NCBI GenBank assembly: GCA_958423465.1
Contig: CATZRD010000024.1
Location: 1 to 34,236 of the forward strand
Direction: 5' to 3'
DNA length: 34,236 nucleotides
From: an uncultured Oscillospiraceae bacterium
GTDB taxonomy: Bacteria; Bacillota; Clostridia; Oscillospirales; Oscillospiraceae
Positions 23,211-30,067 of the stretch are shown here, piece after piece (the stretch's first letter is position 1; each line of letters starts with the position of its first letter). The notes below the pieces were generated by a model. It did not search any database, was not told where the DNA came from, and worked only from the letters and a program-made list of their open reading frames with translations. The position numbers and the translations under genes are program-made.

Positions 23211-23236
23211 AGGGAGGGGGCCCCGGCCCCCTCCCT
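23211..23236. terminator. GC-rich hairpin between convergent genes
   Basis: AGGGAGGGGGCC (23211-23222) pairs perfectly with 23225-23236. No T-tract follows on either strand, so termination would be weak. It lies between the convergent transferase and M18 aminopeptidase genes. Confidence 0.5.
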
Positions 23237-23289
23237 CTGACTCGACCGCCGGGAGAAAACGGCGGCGGGACGAAGCGGACCGGCGCGCC

Positions 23290-24567
23290 TCACCCCAGGA
23301 TGAGCCTGCCGTCCTCCTCCCGGTAGGAGGCGGAATAGAAGGCGGTCATGGCCCGGATGAGGTAGTCCGTGTCCCTGGCCCCGGCGGTCTCAAAGCAGGA
23401 GTGCATGGCCAGCTGGGCCAGGCCGATGTCCACGGTGTTCACCGACACGTGGGCGTTGGAGATGTTCCCCAGGGTGGAGCCGCCCATGAGGTCGGAGCGG
23501 TTGGCGAAGTGCTGCACCGGTACCCCGGCCTTTTGGCACAGGGCGGTGAACACCGCCTGGGCCGCGCCGTCGGTGGCGTAGCGCACGCCGTGCTTGATGA
23601 CTACGCCGCCGTTCATCCGGGGCCGGTGGGTGGCGTCGGCGTACTCCGGGTGGTTGGGGTGGACGGCGTGAGCGTTGTCGGCGGAGACCAGGAAGCTGTT
23701 TGCCGCCGCGGCGGCCTGGTCCCGGCCCAGGGCGGCGCAGACCCGGCCGAGAGAGTCGCTGAGGAAGGTGCCGTCGGCCCCCTGGCGGGTGAGGCTGCCC
23801 ACCTCCTCGTTGTCCAGCAGGGCGTAGACCGGGACGCTTTCCGACGGCTCCGCCGCCAGGAAGCCCCGGAAGCAGCCGTAGGCGCACTGGAGGTCGTCCA
23901 GCCGGGGGGAGGAGAGGAACTCGTCCTCCGCGCCCCAGACCAGCGCCTTCTCCCGGGGGCAGAGGAACAGGTCTGTGCCCAGCACGTCCTCCTCCGCGCA
24001 CGCCGCCGTCCGGGCGATGAGGGAGCGGAAGGCGTTCTTCTCACCGCCCAGGCCCATGAGGGGCACCATGTCGCACTTGGGGTCGTACTTCATGCCGCTG
24101 TTGGCCTCCCGGTTCATGTGGATGGCCACGTTGGGGATCATCAGCAGGTCCTTGTCCACATAGACGAGCCGCGGCTCGATGCCGCCTTCCGTCCGGACCA
24201 GGGCCCGGCCCGCCACGGTGAGGGGCCGGTCCAGCCAGGGGGCGCAGAGCATCCCGCCGTACCGCTCGGTGTTCAGGCGGAGGTAGCCGTCGGGGCCCAG
24301 AAGCTCCGCGTTCTCCTTCACCCGGAAGGAGGGGGCGTCGGAGTGGCTGGCGGAGATCATGAAGCCGGCAAAATCCGCCCAGGGGACCCGGAAGGCGATA
24401 AGGGCGGAGCCGTTGCGGACGGCGTAGTACTTCCCGCCGGGGGCCGGCTCCCACCGGCGGCTCTCGCTGAGGCGGACGTAGCCCTCCGCCTCCAGGGCGC
24501 GGCGGAGCTGTTCCACCGCGTGGTAGCGGCTGGGGCTGCCGTCAAGAAAAGTGAGAAGATCGTTCAT
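23290..24567 (-). CDS. M18-family metalloaminopeptidase
   Basis: The 425-aa cytoplasmic enzyme fits M18 aspartyl/general aminopeptidases in length and motifs. ASHSDAPSFRVK carries metal ligands His75 and Asp77, SSPRLDDLQ supplies the bridging Asp region, LLDNEEVGS has the catalytic and ligand Glu pair, and SADNAHAVHPN and a late MHSCFE match the family. The ATG is four bases after the thioesterase stop; its AGGAGG ribosome-binding site lies inside the last thioesterase codons. It removes N-terminal residues from peptides, a housekeeping role without obvious functional link to the thioesterase. Confidence 0.92.
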   Translation of the reverse strand: MNDLLTFLDGSPSRYHAVEQLRRALEAEGYVRLSESRRWEPAPGGKYYAVRNGSALIAFRVPWADFAGFMISASHSDAPSFRVKENAELLGPDGYLRLNTERYGGMLCAPWLDRPLTVAGRALVRTEGGIEPRLVYVDKDLLMIPNVAIHMNREANSGMKYDPKCDMVPLMGLGGEKNAFRSLIARTAACAEEDVLGTDLFLCPREKALVWGAEDEFLSSPRLDDLQCAYGCFRGFLAAEPSESVPVYALLDNEEVGSLTRQGADGTFLSDSLGRVCAALGRDQAAAAANSFLVSADNAHAVHPNHPEYADATHRPRMNGGVVIKHGVRYATDGAAQAVFTALCQKAGVPVQHFANRSDLMGGSTLGNISNAHVSVNTVDIGLAQLAMHSCFETAGARDTDYLIRAMTAFYSASYREEDGRLILG

Positions 24568-24571
24568 ATGG

Positions 24572-25327
24572 TCATTCCTCCTGTGAAGATCCGTACAGCC
24601 AGACGAAGGCGTGGTGGACCAGCTCGTCCCCCTGGCCGCTCTGCAGTTCCACCTGGTGCTTTCCGTCCGCCGTGACGGAGTAGAGACAGCGCACCCGGGT
24701 CCCCAGCAGGATCTGCCTGCGAAAGACGATCTCCACCGTGGCGGGGAGATGGGCCGCCACCTCCTCCGGCAGGGCCTCCAGGGCGTAGTCCCAGTAGTGG
24801 ATGTTGTTGACGTGGTGGTTGGTGTCGATGTCCCGGCGGCCCACGGTGGCGGAGAAGGTCTCCTCCGCCTCCGCCGGGCTTTTGCCGTTGGCGGGCAGGG
24901 GCTGGTCGAACACGGCCCGGTCCAGCAGCTCGTAGGCGCTTTTCACCCGGTCGGTGATCCGGGCCACCCGGCCCGTGGCGGCGTGGACCAGGAACCAGCG
25001 GGAGGTGGCCCGGCCGATGAGCCGCTCCCCGGCGTAGACCAGAAATTCCCGGTCCGAGAGAAATCCCTCCAGAGAGCGGGGCCAGGTGCGGACGGTGAGG
25101 TGGGTCCGCCAGGGGACCCGCTCCTTTAGCTCCAGCCGCCAGCCGGAGAGGATCCAGCAGACCCCCGTTTCGGGGATGTCCTTCAGCCCGTAGCCGCACT
25201 CGTCCGAGGCGACGGCGGCGGCCTCCTGGAGGACCCGCAGCAGCCCACGGTGGCTGAGGAGCCGGTCCGGCCCGATGTCCGTGTAGGCCACATCGGTTTC
25301 ATAGAGATAGGGTACGATAGAGATCAC
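24572..25327 (-). CDS. Acyl-ACP thioesterase (FatA/FatB-like)
   Basis: This protein of about 251 aa has two hot-dog folds as in plant and bacterial acyl-ACP thioesterases. DIDTNHHVNNIHYWDYAL carries the catalytic Asn/His pattern, and RTWPRSLEGFLSDREF and SRWFLVHAATGRVARI match the first domain. It releases fatty acids from acyl carrier protein, influencing membrane lipid composition. The start is uncertain: the only usual in-frame candidate near the domain start is GTG 25327, with AGGA only two bases before it. A rare ATC start further in would have better spacing. The promoter predicts a leader of only about 20 bases. Confidence 0.88.
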   Translation of the reverse strand: MISIVPYLYETDVAYTDIGPDRLLSHRGLLRVLQEAAAVASDECGYGLKDIPETGVCWILSGWRLELKERVPWRTHLTVRTWPRSLEGFLSDREFLVYAGERLIGRATSRWFLVHAATGRVARITDRVKSAYELLDRAVFDQPLPANGKSPAEAEETFSATVGRRDIDTNHHVNNIHYWDYALEALPEEVAAHLPATVEIVFRRQILLGTRVRCLYSVTADGKHQVELQSGQGDELVHHAFVWLYGSSQEE

Positions 25328-25352
25328 TTCCTGTTGTACAGATTGATGCCTT

Positions 25353-25381
25353 ATTATACCCCGAACGGGAGGAGATGTCAA
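25353..25381 (-). promoter_or_regulatory. Consensus sigma-A promoter of the thioesterase-aminopeptidase operon
   Basis: On the minus strand, TTGACA (25381-25376) and TATAAT (25358-25353) are separated by 17 bases, a full consensus match. Transcription should start near 25346, leaving a very short leader before GTG 25327. Confidence 0.9.
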
Positions 25382-25442
25382 AGGGGAGAGGGGGGCGGAA
25401 GCCTCCTCCCACTGGAACCTCCATAAAATTTCCAAAACCCTA

Positions 25443-25473
25443 TTGACCTTCCCCCTTCTGGAAGTGCTATGCT
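25443..25473 (+). promoter_or_regulatory. MerR-type promoter (19-bp spacer) of the ABC exporter
   Basis: TTGACC (25443-25448) and TATGCT (25468-25473) are separated by 19 bases, too long for unaided sigma-A but normal for promoters untwisted by MerR activators. The spacer contains TTCC-N7-GGAA (25449/25463 arms). The first 14 bases are identical to the promoter of the MerR gene at 27848. Confidence 0.82.
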
Positions 25474-25520
25474 CACGCCAGCAAGGCCGGGGACGGCCCC
25501 CGGCGGGAGAGGAGACAGCC

Positions 25521-26234
25521 ATGCTGACCATATCGCATTTGACCAAGACCTACGGGGAGAAGCGGGCGGTGGACGATCTGAGCCTCGCCATCGCCCCCGG
25601 GGAGATCTGCGGCTTCATCGGCCACAACGGGGCGGGGAAGACCACCACTCTGAAAGCCTGCTGCGGCCTGCTGGATTTCGACGGCGGGGAGATCCGGGTG
25701 GACGGCGTATCCGTCAGGGACGACCCCATCGCCTGCAAGAAGAAGACCGCATACATCCCCGACGACCCGGACCTCTACGACTTCATGACCGGACAGCAGT
25801 ACCTGAACTTCATCGCCGACGTGTTCGCCGTGCCGAGCCGGGAGCGCCGGGAACGGGTCCGCCGCTACGGCGACGCCTTCGGTCTCACGGAGGACCTGGG
25901 CCAGACCGTGGGGTCCTACTCCCACGGCATGAAGCAGAAGCTGGCCATCATCTCCGCCCTCGTCCACCAGCCGAAGCTGGTGCTGCTGGACGAGCCCTTC
26001 GTGGGGCTGGACCCCCGGGCCTCCCACGTTTTAAAGACCGTCATGGGGGAGATCTGCGCCGGCGGCGGCGCCATCTTCTTCTCCACCCATGTGCTGGAGG
26101 TGGCGGAGAAGCTGTGCCATCGGGTGGCTATCATCAAAAATGGCCGGCTGGTCCGGGCGGGGGACATGGAGGCCGTCCGGGGAGACGCCTCCCTGGAGTC
26201 GGTCTTTCTGGAGCTGGAGGGAGAGACATGCTGA
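25521..26234 (+). CDS. ABC exporter ATPase (ABC-2 type)
   Basis: The 237-aa ATPase has Walker A GHNGAGKTT (34-42), signature-like YSHGMKQK (133-140), Walker B LVLLDE (153-158) and His190 in FSTHVLEVAEKLC, with the layout of drug- and lipid-export ATPases (YxEKRAVDDLSL start, FMTGQQYLNFIADV). GAGAGGAG precedes ATG 25521; an upstream extension of the frame starts inside the promoter and is not used. It overlaps the permease gene by seven bases. Its MerR-type promoter places it under the membrane-attached MerR regulator encoded downstream. Confidence 0.92.
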   Translation: MLTISHLTKTYGEKRAVDDLSLAIAPGEICGFIGHNGAGKTTTLKACCGLLDFDGGEIRVDGVSVRDDPIACKKKTAYIPDDPDLYDFMTGQQYLNFIADVFAVPSRERRERVRRYGDAFGLTEDLGQTVGSYSHGMKQKLAIISALVHQPKLVLLDEPFVGLDPRASHVLKTVMGEICAGGGAIFFSTHVLEVAEKLCHRVAIIKNGRLVRAGDMEAVRGDASLESVFLELEGETC

Positions 26235-27817
26235 GGGCGCTGTTTCGGAAGCAGGCCATGGCCTTCGCCGCCTTTTTCACCGTCAGCGGCCGGGACGGAC
26301 GGCGGCGGAGCCGGGGCATGATCCTGGCCTGGTCCCTGCTGGCGGCCTATCTGGCGGTGGCGCTGGTGGGCATGAGCGCCATGAACGCCTGGGGGATCTT
26401 TTCCGCCCTGCTGCCCATGGATCTGGGGTGGCTGGCCTTTGCCCTCACGGGGTTGGCGGCGGTGGCCGCGTCCTCCGTCTGCTGCGCCTTCTTCGCCTGG
26501 TCCGGCATCTATCAGGCCCGGGACAACGAACTGCTGCTGAGCCTGCCCATCCCGGCCTGGCAGATCCTTCTCAGCCGGGTGAGCTGGCTGTACCTTATGG
26601 CCCTGGCCCTGACGGCGGGAATGTTTCTGCCGGCGGCGGCGGTCTATCAGATTCTGGCGGGGTTCCGGCCCCTGGCTCTGGCCTGCTGCCTGCTCCTGAC
26701 GCTGACGCTGCCGCTGCTGGCGGCGGCGCTGAGCTGCCTGATCGGCTGGCTCATCGCCCTGGCGGCGGCCCGGGTGCGGCGGAAGGCCCCAGTGGTGGTG
26801 ACGCTCTCCCTTTTGGGAATCGCGGGGCTCTACTGGGGCGTCTTTCAGCTCCAGAGCGCCCTGGGGGCCCTGGCGGTCCGGGGGGAGGCTCTGGGCGGGG
26901 CCGTGGGACGCTTCCTGCCCCTGCGGCTCATGGGACAGGTCGCCATGGGGGACCTGGGGGCACTGACGGACCTGACGGTGCTGCTCTGCCTGACGGCCTG
27001 GCTGACCTGGAAGCTCCTCTCCGTCAGCTTTTTCGCCATCGCCACCGCCCGGCGGGGGGAGCGAAAGACCCGGTACCGGGAACAATCCCTCCGCCTCCGA
27101 AGTCCACGCAGGGCGCTGCTGGCCCGGGAACTGGCCCGGTTTGCCGCCAGTCCCGCCTATATGCTCAACTGCGGCATGGGCGCGGTCTTTATGCTGGCGG
27201 CTGTCGCAGCCATGCTTGTAAAGGGGAAGGACCTGCGGGTCCTGGCGGCCCAGGTCCCGTTCCTGGCGGAGGCGGGGACCCTGGCGGTGTGCGCGGCGGC
27301 GGCGATTCTGGTGAGCATGACGCCCATATCCGGCCCTTCTATATCTCTGGAGGGCCGCCAGCTGTGGATTCTCCGGTCCCTTCCAATGACAGGGAAAATG
27401 GCTTTACAGGCTAAGATCCATATGCACCTGCTGATCGCGTGTCCCCCCGCTCTGGCTTTGACGGCCCTTGGATGCCGGACTCTGGGGGCGGGCTGGGGAC
27501 AGACGGCTCTGGCCATGGGCTTTATCCTGGCTCTGACGGCGCTGGGCGGGTCGGCGGGGCTGTGGGCGGGGCTCCTCTGGCCCAGCCTGACCTGGACCAG
27601 CGAGACCGTGGCGGTGAAGCAGGGGATCGGGACCATGGCGGGGATGCTGGCGCCTCTGATCTGGCTGCTGGCGTTGGCGGGGCTGTATCTGGCTCTGGGC
27701 CGGGTCCTGGGCACAGGGGGATACCTGCTCCTGGCGGCGGGGCTGACGGCGGTCCTGGCGGCTTTGGCCCTGGGCTGGGTCCTCCGCCGGGGGGCGGCGC
27801 GCTGGGAGACCCTGTGA
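26228..27817 (+). CDS. ABC-2-type exporter permease, large
   Basis: The 529-aa membrane protein has roughly twelve hydrophobic helices in two halves, separated by a basic cytosolic region (ARRGERKTRYREQSLRLRS, about residues 277-295). NELLLSLPIPAWQILLSRV and GRQLWILRSLPMTG are the repeated coupling-like segments typical of fused ABC-2 permeases, in which one polypeptide holds both halves. ATG 26228 overlaps the ATPase stop. With the ATPase it should form an exporter of an unidentified compound, perhaps an antibiotic or toxic lipid. The frame is open far upstream, but that part shadows the ATPase. Confidence 0.88.
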   Translation: MLRALFRKQAMAFAAFFTVSGRDGRRRSRGMILAWSLLAAYLAVALVGMSAMNAWGIFSALLPMDLGWLAFALTGLAAVAASSVCCAFFAWSGIYQARDNELLLSLPIPAWQILLSRVSWLYLMALALTAGMFLPAAAVYQILAGFRPLALACCLLLTLTLPLLAAALSCLIGWLIALAAARVRRKAPVVVTLSLLGIAGLYWGVFQLQSALGALAVRGEALGGAVGRFLPLRLMGQVAMGDLGALTDLTVLLCLTAWLTWKLLSVSFFAIATARRGERKTRYREQSLRLRSPRRALLARELARFAASPAYMLNCGMGAVFMLAAVAAMLVKGKDLRVLAAQVPFLAEAGTLAVCAAAAILVSMTPISGPSISLEGRQLWILRSLPMTGKMALQAKIHMHLLIACPPALALTALGCRTLGAGWGQTALAMGFILALTALGGSAGLWAGLLWPSLTWTSETVAVKQGIGTMAGMLAPLIWLLALAGLYLALGRVLGTGGYLLLAAGLTAVLAALALGWVLRRGAARWETL

Positions 27818-27847
27818 GCAAAAACGCGGCGACGCCGTAAAAAACCC

Positions 27848-27878
27848 TTGACCTTCCCCCTGGTGGAACGTGTATAAT
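27848..27878 (+). promoter_or_regulatory. MerR-type promoter (19-bp spacer) of the membrane MerR operon
   Basis: TTGACC (27848-27853) and TATAAT (27873-27878) are separated by 19 bases. The spacer has TTCC-N7-GGAA at the same offset as at 25443, and TTGACCTTCCCCCT is shared exactly. This indicates autoregulation by the MerR protein starting at 27903. Confidence 0.85.
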
Positions 27879-27902
27879 AGGGCCAGAAAATGAGGTGAGC
27901 GC

Positions 27903-28553
27903 GTGAAGATCAACGAGGTGGAGGCCCTGGTAGGGGTCACCCGAAAGAATATCCGCTTCTACGAGGAGCAGGGACTGCTGTCCCCCCGGCGGAACAGCGA
28001 GAACGGCTACCGGGACTACGGCGAGGCGGAGGTGGAGACCCTGCGGCGGATCAAGCTCATGCGGAAGCTGGGGGTGCCCATCCAGGAGATCCGCCAGATG
28101 CAGAGCGGGGAGCGCACCGTGGCCGACGCCATGCGCCGCCATTTGGTGACACTGGAGCGGGAGAAGCGGAACCTGGACCAGGCCGCCGCCCTGTGCGAGG
28201 CCCTGAAGGACCGGGAGGAGCGGCTGGAGGCCCTGGACGCCGGGGAGCTGCTGGAACAGATGGAGCGGCTGGAGCGGGCGGGCGCCACCTTCCAGGACAC
28301 CCGGCGGCAGGACACCCGGGTACGGTACATCGGTCCCATTGCCGTCACGGCAGTGATGGTTCTGCTGATGGCGGCCCTGTCCTGGCTGCTGATCTGGGCC
28401 TATCTGACAGACCCGTCGGAATCGCCGCCGCTGGGGGTCGTGGCCGTGCTGGCGGCCCTGCCAGTGCTGGTGATATCAGGCGTGCTGCTGGCCCTGCGCC
28501 AGCGGCTGAAGGAGATCGGGAAAGGAGAAGCCGACGATGCGAAGCAATACTGA
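27903..28553 (+). CDS. MerR-family regulator with two C-terminal membrane helices
   Basis: The 216-aa protein has an N-terminal MerR winged helix (NEVEALVGVTRKNIRFYEEQGLL, then NGYRDYGEAEVETLRRI) and a long dimerisation coiled coil (about 75-125). Instead of a cytosolic ligand pocket it has two hydrophobic helices (about 142-168 and 176-198) and the tail ALRQRLKEIGKGEADDAKQY. The GTG start has GAGGTGA upstream. Membrane attachment would let it sense a membrane-active compound or its partner proteins and activate the two 19-bp-spacer promoters. The last 17 bases overlap the next gene, and the tail codons contain that gene's AAGGAG. Helix positions are by eye. Confidence 0.88.
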   Translation: MKINEVEALVGVTRKNIRFYEEQGLLSPRRNSENGYRDYGEAEVETLRRIKLMRKLGVPIQEIRQMQSGERTVADAMRRHLVTLEREKRNLDQAAALCEALKDREERLEALDAGELLEQMERLERAGATFQDTRRQDTRVRYIGPIAVTAVMVLLMAALSWLLIWAYLTDPSESPPLGVVAVLAALPVLVISGVLLALRQRLKEIGKGEADDAKQY

Positions 28554-28794
28554 CAACAAAAAGAAGATCGCGCCCATCGCCGTTACGGCGGCGGTGGTGC
28601 TGCTGCTGGCGGGGGTGCTGCTGTGGCTGGTGCTCCCCATGATCCGCCTGACCTGGGGCGCGACGGGGGCCACAGCCTTTCTGCTGGTATACGCACTGGC
28701 GGTGATCGCCGTCATCGCCGGAATCGTGGCGGCTCTGCGCCAGCGGCTCCGGGAGATCGAGGGCGGGGAGGAAGATGATGCCAAAAAGTATTGA
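28537..28794 (+). CDS. Small two-helix membrane protein, paralogue of the MerR membrane tail
   Basis: The 85-aa protein has a short basic start (NKKK), two hydrophobic helices (about 12-34 and 42-66) and the tail ALRQRLREIEGGEEDDAKKY. IAPIAVTA at its start matches IGPIAVTA of the MerR membrane domain, and the tail matches almost residue for residue, so it looks like the MerR C-terminus without its DNA-binding part. The ATG lies inside the MerR gene's end, with AAGGAG (28522-28527) nine bases upstream. It may pair with the regulator's membrane helices as a sensor or antagonist. No known family is recognised. Confidence 0.82.
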   Translation: MRSNTDNKKKIAPIAVTAAVVLLLAGVLLWLVLPMIRLTWGATGATAFLLVYALAVIAVIAGIVAALRQRLREIEGGEEDDAKKY

Positions 28795-29044
28795 CCCCGC
28801 CGCTCAGGCGAGACGCCGCCGGGAGGCCTGGCAGAGCGCCCTTTCCGCCACGGCGCTGCGGCTGGCCGGGGCCGCCGCGCTGCTGTGGCTCCGGGCCGCC
28901 CTGGACCCCGCCGGTTTCTGGGCCAGGGCGCTGCTGATTATTTCTGTGCTGGATCTGGGGACCGTGGTCCCCGTCTGGATATTGCTGAAACAACGACTGA
29001 AAGAGATCGAAGGAGGAGAAGAAGATGCTGCTGCTCAATATTGA
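28778..29044 (+). CDS. Second small membrane protein with the same tail motif
   Basis: The 88-aa protein has an N-terminal basic amphipathic segment (ARRRREAWQ), two hydrophobic segments (about 24-40 and 46-67) and the tail LLKQRLKEIEGGEEDAAAQY, matching the two preceding proteins. The first helix is more diverged. ATG 28778 has GGAGG (28767-28771) six bases upstream; ATG 28775 is three bases too close. It overlaps the previous gene by 17 bases, and its own end overlaps the next gene by 20. Same proposed role as its neighbour, not identified with any family. Confidence 0.78.
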   Translation: MPKSIDPAAQARRRREAWQSALSATALRLAGAAALLWLRAALDPAGFWARALLIISVLDLGTVVPVWILLKQRLKEIEGGEEDAAAQY

Positions 29045-29342
29045 CTACATTCCCGGCCCCGCCCGGGAGCTGGAGGCCCTGGGCATTGTGAAGGGCACGG
29101 TGGTCCAGTCCAAGAACTTCGGGAAGGACTTCATGGCGGGCATGAAAACCCTGGTGGGCGGAGAGATCACCGGCTACACGGAGATGCTGGTGGAGGCCCG
29201 GCAGATCGCCACCAAGCGCATGGTGGACGAGGCGGAGAAGCTGGGAGCCGACGCCATATTGAATATCCGCTACGGTTCGTCCTCTGTTATGCAGGGGGCC
29301 GCCGAGGTCATCGCCTACGGCACCGCCGTGAAATTCAAGTAA
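29025..29342 (+). CDS. YbjQ-family (UPF0145, putative heavy-metal-binding) protein
   Basis: The 105-aa soluble protein matches the YbjQ family in length and order: a start with a short strand, VKGTVVQSKNFGKDFMAGMKTLVGGEITGYTEML, EARQIATKRMVDEAEKLGADAILNIRY and a C-terminal AYGTAVKF. Family members form pentameric rings; the function is not settled. The ATG lies inside the upstream gene's tail codons and uses AAGGAGGAG (29010-29018) located there. As the last gene of the MerR operon it is tied to membrane-stress or export functions by position only. Confidence 0.9.
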   Translation: MLLLNIDYIPGPARELEALGIVKGTVVQSKNFGKDFMAGMKTLVGGEITGYTEMLVEARQIATKRMVDEAEKLGADAILNIRYGSSSVMQGAAEVIAYGTAVKFK

Positions 29343-29357
29343 AAACGAACAAGCAAA

Positions 29358-29401
29358 AACGAATCAGAGGAGGAGGCTCACGCCTCCTCCTCTGATTCGT
29401 T
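29358..29401 (-). terminator. Terminator embedded in the 3' end of the ModE-like gene
   Basis: A perfect 20-bp stem (29358-29377 with 29382-29401) has the loop TCAC. The minus-strand stop codon of the ModE-like gene lies in that loop, so the first stem arm encodes the protein's last residues (NESEEEA). A run of five T follows on the minus strand; on the plus strand it may also end the MerR operon. Confidence 0.85.
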
Positions 29402-29761
29402 CCGCTCCAGATCCAGCAGGTCCCCGAAGCTCTCCCGGAACAGCGCCCGGCCATAGGCTTTCAGCTGGGCGTCGTAGCGCTGGTAGGCCGCCAGAATGGC
29501 CTCCCCCTCCGGAGTGAGGGACGCGCCGCCGCCGTGGCGGCCGCCGGTGGCGGTGGTGACCAGCTTTTTTCCCAGGCCCCGCTCCGCCTGCTTCAGGATA
29601 GTCCAGGCCTTGGAGTAGGCCATATCCATATCCATGGCGGCGGCCCGCAGGGAGCGCAGGGTCCGCACCCGCTCCAGCAGCATGGCCACGCCGGGGCCAA
29701 AGCACTTCTCCTCGCCGAAGATCCGGGCGGTGATGACGACGTGCAGAGCGCGGTCCTCCAT
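29378..29761 (-). CDS. ModE-type (LysR-like HTH) transcriptional regulator
   Basis: The 127-aa protein is the stand-alone N-terminal ModE domain: FGPGVAMLLERV, the HTH AAAMDMDMAYSKAWTILKQAE, the wing GLGKKLVTTATGGRHGGGASLTPEG and a helical tail. No molybdate-binding MOP domain is present, as is common in Clostridium-class members. It may regulate molybdate uptake or molybdopterin genes, but none are in this window. GAAGGAGGG lies before the ATG. It is divergent from the 33-aa protein gene at 29920; no clear promoter was identified for it in the 158-base gap. The C-terminal NESEEEA is encoded by the terminator stem. Confidence 0.88.
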   Translation of the reverse strand: MEDRALHVVITARIFGEEKCFGPGVAMLLERVRTLRSLRAAAMDMDMAYSKAWTILKQAERGLGKKLVTTATGGRHGGGASLTPEGEAILAAYQRYDAQLKAYGRALFRESFGDLLDLERNESEEEA

Positions 29762-29855
29762 AGCGGTCCCTCCTTCATTTTTCCAAAATACTGTTCTTCC
29801 GGCGGCAAGGGATCAGGCGCCCTTTTTACAGAAAAACAGGAATGATCGCACTTAT

Positions 29856-29889
29856 TGTCCGGATTTTCGGACAGCAAAAGGCGTATGAT
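29856..29889 (+). promoter_or_regulatory. Putative regulated promoter of the 33-aa protein
   Basis: TATGAT (29884-29889) is a good -10, but no -35 is seen at 16-18 bases. Instead the inverted repeat TGTCCG-N6-CGGACA (29856-29873) covers that place, suggesting a regulator-dependent promoter or an operator. A hairpin in a transcript from further upstream is the alternative. Confidence 0.45.
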
Positions 29890-29919
29890 CACCTCAGAAC
29901 AACAGAGGAGGCTGACGCC

Positions 29920-30021
29920 ATGAAAGGATACTACAACAACAGCGGGTACATGGGCTATGTGGACGGGAAATGGGTCCTGTTCGCCAGCGAGAGGGACTAT
30001 CAGGAGTACATGGAGGACTGA
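29920..30021 (+). CDS. Small tyrosine-rich protein, 33 aa
   Basis: The ATG at 29920 is preceded by AGAGGAGG at eight bases, an excellent ribosome-binding site. The product reads MKGYYNNSGYMGYVDGKWVL then FASERDYQEYMED. It is rich in Tyr and Gly near the N-terminus and acidic at the C-terminus, with no signal peptide or membrane helix. A strong UUCG-loop hairpin follows the stop codon directly, so it looks like a one-gene transcription unit. The strong translation signals and terminator argue that it is real despite its size. Function unknown; it may be regulatory or a peptide partner. Confidence 0.65.
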   Translation: MKGYYNNSGYMGYVDGKWVLFASERDYQEYMED

Positions 30022-30043
30022 CCCGGGGGCTTCGGCCCCCGGG
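30022..30043 (+). terminator. Hairpin with UUCG tetraloop after the 33-aa protein
   Basis: CCCGGGGGC (30022-30030) and GCCCCCGGG (30035-30043) flank TTCG. This very stable hairpin starts right after the stop codon. The downstream CTTTCCCGTT is only weakly U-rich. It may also stop transcription from the convergent plsY-type gene ending at 30068. Confidence 0.75.
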
Positions 30044-30067
30044 CTTTCCCGTTGGGGGGCAAAGGCC

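Noticed and set aside
25469..26227. In-frame extension ahead of the exporter permease
   Set aside because: It is a shadow of the ATPase gene in another frame; the permease start at 26228 overlaps the ATPase stop in the usual way.
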